From: CAZCQP01 sp964500895
Lineage (GTDB): Bacteria > Bacillota > Clostridia > Lachnospirales > JAISER01
Direction of reading: 5' to 3'
DNA length: 14,584 nt
NCBI GenBank assembly: GCA_964500895.1
Contig: CAZCQP010000058.1
Span: 1 to 14,584 of the forward strand
Shown here: in pieces, positions 1-5,960 of the stretch
How positions within the stretch are numbered: position 1 is the first letter of the stretch
Layout of the letters: each line of letters starts with the position of its first letter
Notes under the pieces: generated by a model
What the model was told of the DNA's origin: nothing
The model's database searches: none
Seen by the model: only the letters and a program-made list of their open reading frames with translations
Made by a program: the position numbers and the translations under genes

Positions 1-722
1 CCGCCTTCATGGGCCACGCCTGCCAAGTTTCTAATGGCTTCTGCCGCCATAAGAAAGCCTGCCACCGGGGGCACAAAAGACACGCTACCCGGTATGCTGC
101 GCCGGCTGCTGTCTGGGGGCACCGGCAAGGGTATGGGTTTCATTGGGGATTCCGGCGAAAAGCAAACGGTCAGCCGTGTAATGCCCCGTTTTTTAAGCTC
201 TTGCCGCATCACCTTGGCCAACGGGCATGTGTGGGTGCGGGAAATGTCTTCAATGCGCAAAAGATGGGGGTACAGTTTGTTGCCTGTTCCCATGGCGCTA
301 ATGATAGGCACACCCCGTTTGAGGGCTTCCTCCACAATTGCCAGCTTGGTGCTCACGGTATCAATGGCATCCAATATGTAGTCCCAGGGCTGGAATAATG
401 GACCTACTTGAGGGGGCAGCACAAATTCCTTCACCACTTCCACCTGGCAATCGGGGTTGATGTCCAACAACCGTTGTTTCATTGCGTCGGCTTTATATTG
501 GCCGATGGTGCTGTATCCCGCGTGAATTTGCCGGTTTAGGTTGCTTTCTTCTATGGTGTCGTGGTCAAATAAAGTGATGTGCCCCACGCCGCTGCGCACC
601 AGTGCTTCGGCACAAAAAGAACCCACGCCCCCCACGCCAAAAACAGCCACATGGCTACCAGATAATTTTTCCATTTTTTCCTTACCAAATAAAATTTCTG
701 TTCTTATAAACGGGCCGTTCAT
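1..722 (-). CDS. tcdA: tRNA threonylcarbamoyladenosine dehydratase TcdA (C-terminus cut by window edge)
   Basis: Reading the minus strand from an ATG at 720-722 gives an uninterrupted frame to the window edge, about 240 codons. The protein begins MNGPFIRTEILFGKEKMEKL and continues with the nucleotide-binding glycine motif VFGVGGVGSFCAEALVRSG near residues 25-43. It then has the ThiF/MoeB/E1-family stretch DHDTIEESNLNRQ, YILDAIDTVSTK and a later ISAMGTGNKLYP segment. This order is typical of TcdA (CsdL/YgdL), which uses ATP to cyclise t6A37 to ct6A in tRNA. The start is supported by AGGAG at 729-733, six bases upstream. The family is usually about 240-270 residues, so only a short C-terminal tail should be missing. 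MoeB or ThiF would be alternatives, but the N-terminal FxRTE..FG motif favours TcdA. Confidence 0.93.
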   Translation of the reverse strand, partial: MNGPFIRTEILFGKEKMEKLSGSHVAVFGVGGVGSFCAEALVRSGVGHITLFDHDTIEESNLNRQIHAGYSTIGQYKADAMKQRLLDINPDCQVEVVKEFVLPPQVGPLFQPWDYILDAIDTVSTKLAIVEEALKRGVPIISAMGTGNKLYPHLLRIEDISRTHTCPLAKVMRQELKKRGITRLTVCFSPESPMKPIPLPVPPDSSRRSIPGSVSFVPPVAGFLMAAEAIRNLAGVAHEG

Positions 723-750
723 ACGATGCTCCTGACAAAAAAAGTTGTTA

Positions 751-808
751 GATGCCATAAATGTTCAATAAAGGCCAAAATTAGCCTTTATGCCATTGGC
801 GAGGCATC
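751..808 (-). other. Hairpin in the tcdA leader followed by a T run
   Basis: An inner perfect 8-bp stem (ATAAAGGC at 768-775 with GCCTTTAT at 784-791) sits inside an outer 6-bp stem (751-756 with 803-808). On the minus strand the structure is followed, seven bases later, by seven T residues (737-743), just before the tcdA ribosome binding site. It could be a weak terminator of upstream transcription or an attenuator for tcdA. The gap between stem and T run is longer than in a standard intrinsic terminator, so this is tentative. Confidence 0.35.
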
Positions 809-816
809 CGTTCACC

Positions 817-832
817 CTACACTTTGGTGTAG
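817..832. promoter_or_regulatory. 16-bp dyad, possible operator upstream of tcdA
   Basis: The palindrome CTACAC-TTTG-GTGTAG has perfect 6-bp arms and a 4-base centre. It lies between tcdA and the structured intergenic stretch, and is not followed by a T run on either strand. Its size and symmetry suit a dimeric repressor site. I do not recognise a specific regulator family. Confidence 0.3.
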
Positions 833-852
833 TAGCCAAAAAAACAAAAATT

Positions 853-861
853 TGCTACAAT
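853..861 (+). promoter_or_regulatory. Possible extended -10 promoter, plus strand
   Basis: TGCTACAAT matches the extended -10 pattern (TG, one base, then a TATAAT-like hexamer with one mismatch). No good -35 hexamer lies at the expected distance, though extended -10 promoters often lack one. A start near 868 would yield a transcript of about 180 nt ending at the plus-strand terminator at 1000-1050, with no convincing ORF inside. Confidence 0.3.
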
Positions 862-867
862 AGGTTT

Positions 868-1050
868 AATCTTTAGAACAATTGCTGTATCAGCAGCATG
901 ACCTTGCCACTTCAAAATGATGGGCAACCGCTGGTTTTATTTGCGCGCAATAAAGCCCGCCCAATCATCTTCCATAAGGCCCACTATGGGCCAATAGGGC
1001 AACAACCCCGGTAACCATTCTCCCAAACAGACCGGGGTTGTTGTTTTTGT
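868..1050 (+). ncRNA. Candidate structured small RNA of unknown class
   Basis: No gene with a ribosome binding site covers this stretch. The plus strand has nested complementary segments: ATGATGGGC near 917 pairs with GCCCAATCAT near 957-966 with one bulge. Inside that, TTTATTTGCG pairs with CGCAATAAA. A CCTT/AAGG pair lies outside it, and a GGCCC/GGGCC hairpin sits at 978-992. A strong terminator follows. Length and architecture suit a stable small RNA. 6S RNA is one possibility, since I recall a Bacillus 6S gene near the tcdA orthologue, but I could not match the 6S central bubble. Identity is unproven. Confidence 0.3.
1000..1050 (+). terminator. Intrinsic terminator, plus strand
   Basis: A 13-bp perfect stem (CAACAACCCCGGT at 1000-1012 with ACCGGGGTTGTTG at 1031-1043) encloses an 18-base loop and is followed directly by TTTTTGTTTG. 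The T run is on the plus strand only, so it should stop plus-strand transcription. The only possible plus-strand transcript seen upstream is the candidate small RNA. Confidence 0.65.
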
Positions 1051-1106
1051 TTGATTGCATACATTGTCACGTATTTTACATGCACGGGGTGCAATTGTCA
1101 ACATGC

Positions 1107-1132
1107 AAAAAAGGGGGTGCATCCCCCTTTTT
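1107..1132 (-). terminator. Intrinsic terminator after the yjfB-like gene
   Basis: On the minus strand AAAAAGGGGG, a 5-base loop ATGCA, then CCCCC and six T residues form a short, GC-rich stem with a T tail. It begins about nine bases after the yjfB-like stop codon. The stem is symmetrical with A/T runs on both sides, so it may work in both directions. Confidence 0.85.
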
Positions 1133-1140
1133 GAAAAGCT

Positions 1141-1308
1141 CTATACCTTTATATCAATGTTCGACTGGACGGCAGTGGTTTGCAGCATTTCGGAAATCTG
1201 GTTACCGGTTTGCTCCATCATTTCCAGCTGGTTTTTCATCACGGCCACATTCACCGCAACCGCCGTTTTTTGCATGGCCATCGCCATGGATAAAGATGCA
1301 ATGTCCAC
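1141..1308 (-). CDS. YjfB-like small protein (putative motility protein family)
   Basis: This 55-residue protein begins MDIASLSMAM and contains QKTAVAVNVAVMKNQLEMME. The DIASLSMAM start, an amphipathic helix with a xVxVMK core and the E-Q-G-x-x-I/L-x-x-ML stretch match the YjfB family, small proteins of unknown biochemical function annotated as putative motility proteins in Firmicutes. I chose the GTG at 1306-1308 because AAGGA lies nine bases upstream. The ATG three codons earlier (1315-1317) is almost touching that Shine-Dalgarno sequence. The gene stands alone between its own promoter and terminator. The family call is from recognition of the N-terminal pattern only. Confidence 0.75.
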   Translation of the reverse strand: MDIASLSMAMAMQKTAVAVNVAVMKNQLEMMEQTGNQISEMLQTTAVQSNIDIKV

Positions 1309-1339
1309 CTGTATCATTCCTTTCTAGCTTTATTCTCGC

Positions 1340-1400
1340 GAAGCAGTGAGGCGAATAGCAAGCTTGCTTGCATATTCGGCGAACGCCGCGGGGTAGTTCA
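1340..1400 (-). repeat. Nested inverted repeats in the yjfB leader
   Basis: Between the predicted promoter and the yjfB-like start the minus strand contains CGGCG-TT-CGCCG next to a longer dyad. In the dyad, CGAATA-T-GCAAGC pairs with GCTTGC-TATTCG (about 1352-1378), 12 bp with one bulged base. Such GC-rich nested dyads look like a dispersed intergenic element or a structured 5' leader. I cannot identify it. Confidence 0.45.
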
Positions 1401-1412
1401 CTTTCTGCCTAT

Positions 1413-1421
1413 AGTATATCA
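1413..1421 (-). promoter_or_regulatory. Extended -10 promoter for the yjfB-like gene
   Basis: On the minus strand TGATATACT fits the extended -10 consensus (TG, one base, TATACT). Transcription would begin near 1405 and give a leader of about 100 nt containing the nested inverted repeats. No good -35 box was found. Confidence 0.45.
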
Positions 1422-1483
1422 CGTATGCTGAAAATTAAAAGCCAAAAAGGCACTATGCACCCATTTCCAGTAGTTGCCTCATA

Positions 1484-1649
1484 AGAACCTGTATTCAATA
1501 AGCTGTTACCCGCCTTTGAAGCGATTATTCCGCCATTCTTTGTTGTGGCGGCTTGCCATAATGCTTCTATTATGTCTGCGCCGCCTCGCCTCAAATGGCG
1601 AAAAATCGCTATTTCAAATTCGAGCAACCCATTATTGAATATAGGTTCT
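1484..1649. mobile_element. MITE-like fold-back element, 166 bp
   Basis: The ends are near-perfect inverted repeats: AGAACCTGTATTCAATAA at 1484-1501 and the complement of AGAACCTATATTCAATAA at 1632-1649, one mismatch in 18. Similarity continues inward: both arms carry a TTTGAA...GCGATT..TCGCCATT stretch, then GGCGGC and ATAATRNAAGC/ATAATGCTTCT-type segments. Most of the element could fold on itself. There is no transposase frame. No clear target-site duplication is visible, although TA/AA dinucleotides flank the ends. One end forms the last codons of the neighbouring gene. Confidence 0.6.
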
Positions 1650-2156
1650 AACAAATGCCTGGATAGACATGCCTTGAACGGTGGCTGTTGTCCCTTCTGC
1701 TACCTCCGGCTTAACACTGAAAAAATTAATGTAAATGTGGCTGCCAATGGTTTGAAAATCCACCAGATGCCAGGGAATAAAAGACACCATCACGTCCTCG
1801 TAAGGCAAAGCCTTAAGAAGTGCCCCGTTTGCTTCGTGCATGGAATCCAAGCGCAGGGTTTTAACCGCCTGGGTCAAGGCGGCCAAATGGTCTTTATCCT
1901 CCAACATCCATAAATTGTTATTCCAAAACCGGGCTTCTGCCTTGGTTAAGGCGTTTAGCGCCTCCTTATTGCTAATAGCGCTAAGGATTCGGCGTACACT
2001 TTCTGCGGAAAAGTCTTGGGTGTATAGTGGCTGCAAATCTGGGTGGGCGGCCAGTTCCAGTATGAATTTTTCAGGCACCTTTATTTTGTCCTGCATTTGT
2101 GACCAAAAGAATAAAAATGCTTCCAAAACGTCTAAATTTAAACGAACCTGTGTCAT
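1632..2156 (-). CDS. Hypothetical protein, C-terminus supplied by the adjacent fold-back element
   Basis: This is a 174-residue soluble-looking protein (start MTQVRLNLDVLEAFLFFWSQ). It has no signal peptide, no clear membrane helix and no motif I recognise. It is mostly helical in appearance for residues 1-110, with a more strand-like end around VMVSFIPWHLVDF and HIYINFF. The start has AAAGGGGG about six bases upstream, and the gene begins 24 bases after the ASKHA gene stops, so the two are probably co-transcribed. The last five residues (RTYIQ) and the TAA stop are encoded within one terminal repeat of the fold-back element, so the native C-terminus may have been replaced or shortened. Function unknown; by position it could serve the same pathway as the ASKHA protein. 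Confidence 0.75.
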   Translation of the reverse strand: MTQVRLNLDVLEAFLFFWSQMQDKIKVPEKFILELAAHPDLQPLYTQDFSAESVRRILSAISNKEALNALTKAEARFWNNNLWMLEDKDHLAALTQAVKTLRLDSMHEANGALLKALPYEDVMVSFIPWHLVDFQTIGSHIYINFFSVKPEVAEGTTATVQGMSIQAFVRTYIQ

Positions 2157-2180
2157 ATGCTACCCCCTTTTATGCATGTT

Positions 2181-4208
2181 TTAGCCGTTCAGTCTCATGC
2201 CCCGGTTGCGGGTGTCTACAAAAAAGTTTTCTTTGCTGTCCTCCCGTTCCCATTCCGGGCGTTCCACCGCCACAGCTTCCACATGGGTTTCAATGTATAC
2301 GTCATTGTCTGTCATGCTGGCCCGGGCGTACACATCCCTGTGGGCAGTCACCACGGTAAAGTCTTTTGCACCTGCTTCCAGCGCCAAGGCTCTGGCTTTT
2401 TCCTCTCCGGTTGCCAGGGCGTACCGGGTGGCTTCTTCCAGTTGGGCAAAAGTTTTCATTTCCCAGGGGGCGTGCAGCACAAATTCATCCCCATTGCCTG
2501 GGTGAATGAGTATTTTAACCGTTTCCATAATTTTGCCGGTAGCAGAACCCACAGCATTGGCCACCTCTGGGTTGGGGGGAATAACCAGCCGGCCTTTAAG
2601 CTTGGCATTCATTTTAGGAAGCCAGGCTTGAACCGGCGCACCAATGCCCACCACAGGCAAGGTTGGGGTCAGTTGGCATTGCAGCATGGTTTCCGAGGGG
2701 TTCCCTGATAGCTGCCGGTCTATGAGATACTTGGCCACCGGGTTATCTTTTAAGGAAAAGCTGTTGCCTTCCACGTTGGATATGCTTTGCAGCAGCGTGT
2801 AACACAAAGCATCCACCGTTAAATGCACCGCCTTTTGGATAAGGGCTTCACGGGAAATGCCCATGCGCCCCGCCAAAATATCCACCCCGAGCAAAGCCGC
2901 TTCTTGGTTCCACTGCACATATTCACCGTTGGCGTGCAAAATGTCTGTTGGGGTTAATGAAATGCGGGCCAATGCGCCCACATTCACCAGCCGGGTTAGG
3001 TTCAACAAATTTGGCCCAATATCTAGCGTTTCGGCTAGTGCGCAAAGGGTTTTTGGCCCATCCAGCAGCAACGCCAGCGCCTTTTTTTCGTCCTCGCTCA
3101 TGTTTATGGCCAGCTGAGGCTTTAACAGCATAAAGCCGTCTGTGGCCTGGGCGTGAATGAGCTTGTAACTTTTAGGAATGTTCACCTTTTTAAGCGCCTG
3201 AACATACCCTGGGTGCTGGCGGGCTACCACGGATATGGGCCACACCCGTTGGGGGCCAATGGCCAGTGTGCCGCTTTCCGTCAGCTGAATGTAGCTATCC
3301 CCGCCCAGGCCGTAGGTGAAAATCTCCGCCGCCTCCACCATGGTGCGCCAGCCACCGGCTTCTGCCCCGTTTTGCCCAATGCGGGGCACACCGTTTTTCA
3401 GAAGGGCAATGTCTGTGGTGGTGCCCCCCATGTCCAACACAAAGGCGTCTTTCTCATTGGCAAGAAAGATAGCGCCCATTAGGCTGGAGGCCGGGCCGGA
3501 CAGGATGGTTTCAATGGGTTTGTCTTTGGCCCCGGCCTCGCTCATGAGCGAGCCGTCCCCCTTTACCACCATTAGCGCCGCCTCAATGCCTTTTTCTTTT
3601 AACGCTACTTTCACCGCTTCCAGCAGCTCCTTAATGATGGGAATGAGCCGGGCATTCAGCACAGCGGTTACTGTGCGCTCGTGTACCCCCAAAGAGCGGG
3701 TCAGGTGATGGGCGCAAACCACCGGCAAGTCCGTCAGTTCATGCACCACAGTTGCCACTGCCAGCTCGTGGGCGGGGTTACGCACACTTAAAAAGCCGGA
3801 AATGGCAATGGCCTCTACTTTCCCGGAAAGACTGTTAACCGCTGCTTTCACCGCTTCCATATCCAGTGGCCGGGCTTCTTGGCCTTTCACGTCATGGCCG
3901 CCGGACACCAGCCGGATTTCCTTCACCGGCAGTTCCTGCCTAGGCTCGTGGCCAATCATAATGAGGCCCACTTCACAGCCCCGGCCTTCGACAATGGCGT
4001 TGGTGGCCAGTGTGGTGGACAGGGACACCACGGAAATGTCTTGGAAGTGGTCAAACTGCAAGTTGTTGATGCACTGCACAATGCCAAAAGCCAAATTTTC
4101 CCGGGTGGTCAGGGCTTTGGCTTTGGTTAAGATGGCTTTGGTGGCTCTATCCACAATGACCCCGTCTGTATACGTTCCGCCGGTGTCTATGCCTAAAACC
4201 AGTGACAT
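2181..4208 (-). CDS. Hydantoinase/oxoprolinase-family (HyuA-like) ASKHA ATPase
   Basis: This 675-residue protein opens with the phosphate-binding loop MSLVLGIDTGGTYTDGVIV (residues 1-19). It then has STTLATNAIVEGRG, the family motif GVHERTVTAVLNA near 170-185, LSGPASSLMGA near 235, and a second phosphate loop DMGGTTTDIAL near 257. The C-terminal domain ends in a VAVERPEWEREDSKENFF tail. This order is the Hydant_A_N plus Hydantoinase_A architecture (COG0145), ATP-dependent amide or lactam-ring enzymes. No HyuB partner is in the window. There is no N-terminal ferredoxin domain, so it is not a standard RamA-type corrinoid activator. The start has GGAGG about eight bases upstream. It follows two mttB genes after the repeat region, so it may serve quaternary-amine or N-methyl-amino-acid metabolism. 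Exact substrate unknown. Confidence 0.85.
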   Translation of the reverse strand: MSLVLGIDTGGTYTDGVIVDRATKAILTKAKALTTRENLAFGIVQCINNLQFDHFQDISVVSLSTTLATNAIVEGRGCEVGLIMIGHEPRQELPVKEIRLVSGGHDVKGQEARPLDMEAVKAAVNSLSGKVEAIAISGFLSVRNPAHELAVATVVHELTDLPVVCAHHLTRSLGVHERTVTAVLNARLIPIIKELLEAVKVALKEKGIEAALMVVKGDGSLMSEAGAKDKPIETILSGPASSLMGAIFLANEKDAFVLDMGGTTTDIALLKNGVPRIGQNGAEAGGWRTMVEAAEIFTYGLGGDSYIQLTESGTLAIGPQRVWPISVVARQHPGYVQALKKVNIPKSYKLIHAQATDGFMLLKPQLAINMSEDEKKALALLLDGPKTLCALAETLDIGPNLLNLTRLVNVGALARISLTPTDILHANGEYVQWNQEAALLGVDILAGRMGISREALIQKAVHLTVDALCYTLLQSISNVEGNSFSLKDNPVAKYLIDRQLSGNPSETMLQCQLTPTLPVVGIGAPVQAWLPKMNAKLKGRLVIPPNPEVANAVGSATGKIMETVKILIHPGNGDEFVLHAPWEMKTFAQLEEATRYALATGEEKARALALEAGAKDFTVVTAHRDVYARASMTDNDVYIETHVEAVAVERPEWEREDSKENFFVDTRNRGMRLNG

Positions 4209-4236
4209 GTTGGTTCCTCCAAAATGGCAGTTTGAA

Positions 4237-4261
4237 GAGGCTAGGGGGTACCCCTAGCCTC
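4237..4261 (-). promoter_or_regulatory. Perfect 11-bp hairpin upstream of the ASKHA gene
   Basis: GAGGCTAGGGG and CCCCTAGCCTC flank a 3-base centre (GTA). The hairpin ends 17 bases before the ribosome binding site of the ASKHA gene and has no T run after it on either strand. It is therefore not a classic terminator. It may be an operator, an mRNA-processing or stabilising stem, or a boundary between the operon segments. Confidence 0.45.
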
Positions 4262-4273
4262 CATTTGATGAAA

Positions 4274-4416
4274 GACCTTGGGAAACTTTTTCGAGAAAAA
4301 GTTTCCCAAACCCTTCAAAAAGCTTTTATTAGAAATACCGCATTGCGGCATTTCGGTAAAAGTTCTTTGCTTCTTTCTTTCAAGAAAGAAGTGGGGTTCG
4401 GGGCAAAGCCCCGAGG
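4274..4416 (+). repeat. Dispersed intergenic repeat, copy 1 (multi-hairpin)
   Basis: From GACCTTGGGAAAC to GCCCCGAGGTT this stretch is made of successive hairpins. GGGAAACTTTTT/AAAAAGTTTCCC is at 4280-4307, with a centre of CGAG. ACCGCATTGCGG is near 4337-4348, CTTTCTTTC/GAAAGAAAG around 4372-4389, and CGGGGC/GCCCCG at 4399-4413. The same blocks in the same order occur in reverse orientation at 13963-14106. It lies just after the stop of the second mttB gene, so on the minus strand it may terminate or process the operon transcript. Confidence 0.8.
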
Positions 4417-4422
4417 TTTTCA

Positions 4423-5937
4423 TTATTCACCCGGCATGTGCCCAACAGCGTTTTCCACAATGTCCCGGATTTTGGCTGCCACATCTTTGGGCAGCGGGGT
4501 GGGTTCATGGTATTCAATAATATCCCGCACTTTTTCGTTGGCCACCTGGGTTAAGGTCTTGCTGCCCGCCTTCTCCCAAATGCTTCTGGCTGCCCGGTTC
4601 ACCAAGCGGGTTTCATAATCCACATGAGGCTTCTTGGGGATGTAACCTTCATCATCATCGTCATCATCATCATCGTCGTCATCGTCCAGACACACCGGTT
4701 TGTATGGCTTGTCGAACCGGCCGCCAGGGCCAACGCTTTCAATGAAGTCTAAGCTCATGGTGTCGTCATTCACTGGAATACCAGCGGTTAAACGGCGTGC
4801 CATGCCCAGAATTTCATCTGCAATAACCACCAAGTCCAAGTTGGAGGTGGTGCCGTATTCAGAATACCCTGTATCGTGATTCAAGTTTGCGCCAGACATG
4901 TTGGTCATGGCGATGGACAAGGCGGCTTCGATGCCGGCTTGTTCGTCAATGATGCAAGAATCTGTGCATCCTGCAGTGCCGAACATAGGAATGTTCAAAT
5001 AGTGGGCCACATCTGCCAGCCCAGCCAGCAAGATGTGTAGTTCAGGAGCACCATAAGAGAAAATGGTAGAGCCCATGTCCAAAATGGTGTACACGCCGCC
5101 CATGATGAAGGGCGCACCTTCCCTGGCGCACTGGCTTAACACCAGCCCGGAAAGGCTTTCGCACAAGCCTTGCACCATAACCCCTGCCAAGGTAGCCGGG
5201 GCCGTTCCCCCAGCCATGATGCATGGGGTGTAGATGGTGGGCAACCCTTTTCTTGCGCCCATGACCAGCTTTTGTGCTGCTTCCAGGCAATGAACGCCCG
5301 GGGAAATGGGTTCGGCGTACAAGCAAATGAAGGGGTTGCGGCGCAGTTCATCTTCGCCGCCTGCCACAATTTCCGCCATCTTAATGCAGTCTTCCTGGCC
5401 CCATTGGTCCAGACACACGGTAATGATGGGTTTTTCTGTATTCAAAATTTGTTGTTCAAACTCATGGCGGTCGCCAATGAGCAACGGCACATCCTGCACG
5501 ATGCCTAACGACATGGCGTAGTCAATGTTGGGCAGGGCATCCAACACTTTGGTGGCCCAGCCCACGCTTTGGCGGGTGGCCCGATGCCGTTCTCCGGTGT
5601 AGGGGTTTCTGGTGAAGGGGGTACAGGGGCCGGAGCCGAAATAGGCGTTGTTGCCTTCAATAAACAGTTCCCTGGCGCCGGTGCGGCTGTTGCAAAGCAC
5701 CACATGCTTTTGGCAGCTTCTAAGCGCCCGTTCCGTAATGTGGGCGGGAATGCGCACCCGAATGCCGTCTACCCAGCAACCGGCTTTGCGCAATATTTCA
5801 ATGGATTCCGGGTCGTGGAATTCTGTGCCGGTGCGCCACATGGCTTCCTCGGCGGCATACACCAGTTCCTGGCATTGGTCGGGGGAGAAGACGTTCATAT
5901 GGACGCTGGCATTGGCTTTATAATTGGTTCTACTCAA
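4423..5937 (-). CDS. MttB-family (non-pyrrolysine) corrinoid methyltransferase with a poly-Asp insert
   Basis: This 504-residue member of the trimethylamine methyltransferase (MttB) superfamily shows YFGSGPCTPF near 99-108, NPFICLYAEPISPG near 201-214, GAPELHILLAGLADVAHYLNIP near 297-317 and TDSCIIDEQAGIEAAL near 325-340. The frame has no internal TAG, so it is a non-pyrrolysine homologue like MtgB (glycine betaine) rather than true MttB. Family members move a methyl group from a quaternary amine to a corrinoid protein. Residues 418-429 are twelve consecutive Asp, in an insert absent from the neighbouring paralogue. The predicted start is TTG with AAGGAGAGG a few bases upstream; the next ATG has no such site. 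It starts 23 bases after the first mttB gene. Methyl donor unknown. Confidence 0.88.
   Translation of the reverse strand: MSRTNYKANASVHMNVFSPDQCQELVYAAEEAMWRTGTEFHDPESIEILRKAGCWVDGIRVRIPAHITERALRSCQKHVVLCNSRTGARELFIEGNNAYFGSGPCTPFTRNPYTGERHRATRQSVGWATKVLDALPNIDYAMSLGIVQDVPLLIGDRHEFEQQILNTEKPIITVCLDQWGQEDCIKMAEIVAGGEDELRRNPFICLYAEPISPGVHCLEAAQKLVMGARKGLPTIYTPCIMAGGTAPATLAGVMVQGLCESLSGLVLSQCAREGAPFIMGGVYTILDMGSTIFSYGAPELHILLAGLADVAHYLNIPMFGTAGCTDSCIIDEQAGIEAALSIAMTNMSGANLNHDTGYSEYGTTSNLDLVVIADEILGMARRLTAGIPVNDDTMSLDFIESVGPGGRFDKPYKPVCLDDDDDDDDDDDDEGYIPKKPHVDYETRLVNRAARSIWEKAGSKTLTQVANEKVRDIIEYHEPTPLPKDVAAKIRDIVENAVGHMPGE
4651..4686 (-). repeat. Asp-codon microsatellite (12 codons)
   Basis: The plus strand reads twelve ATC or GTC triplets in a row, which are GAT/GAC Asp codons 418-429 of the second mttB gene. 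The mix of the two codons (eight ATC, four GTC) interrupts a pure repeat and lowers slippage. Length changes would be in frame. Confidence 0.95.
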
Positions 5938-5960
5938 CTGCTTCCTCTCCTTTCTGCGGT

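Noticed and set aside
937..1122. Minus-strand frame of 61 codons in the intergenic stretch
   Set aside because: It has no ribosome binding site, runs through both terminator hairpins and shows no family pattern.
1038..1349. Plus-strand frames of 103 and 90 codons over the yjfB-like gene
   Set aside because: They lie antisense to a recognisable small gene with its own start site and terminator, so they are shadows.
1409..1654. Minus-strand 81-codon frame over the fold-back element
   Set aside because: Almost all of it is made of the two inverted arms; there is no ribosome binding site and no family resemblance. It is better explained by the element.
3802..4257. Plus-strand 151-codon frame
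   Set aside because: It is antisense to the N-terminal part of the HyuA-like gene, with no ribosome binding site or motif.
4651..4686. Possible CRISPR-like or tandem-repeat array
   Set aside because: It is a simple run of Asp codons within a gene, with no spacers.
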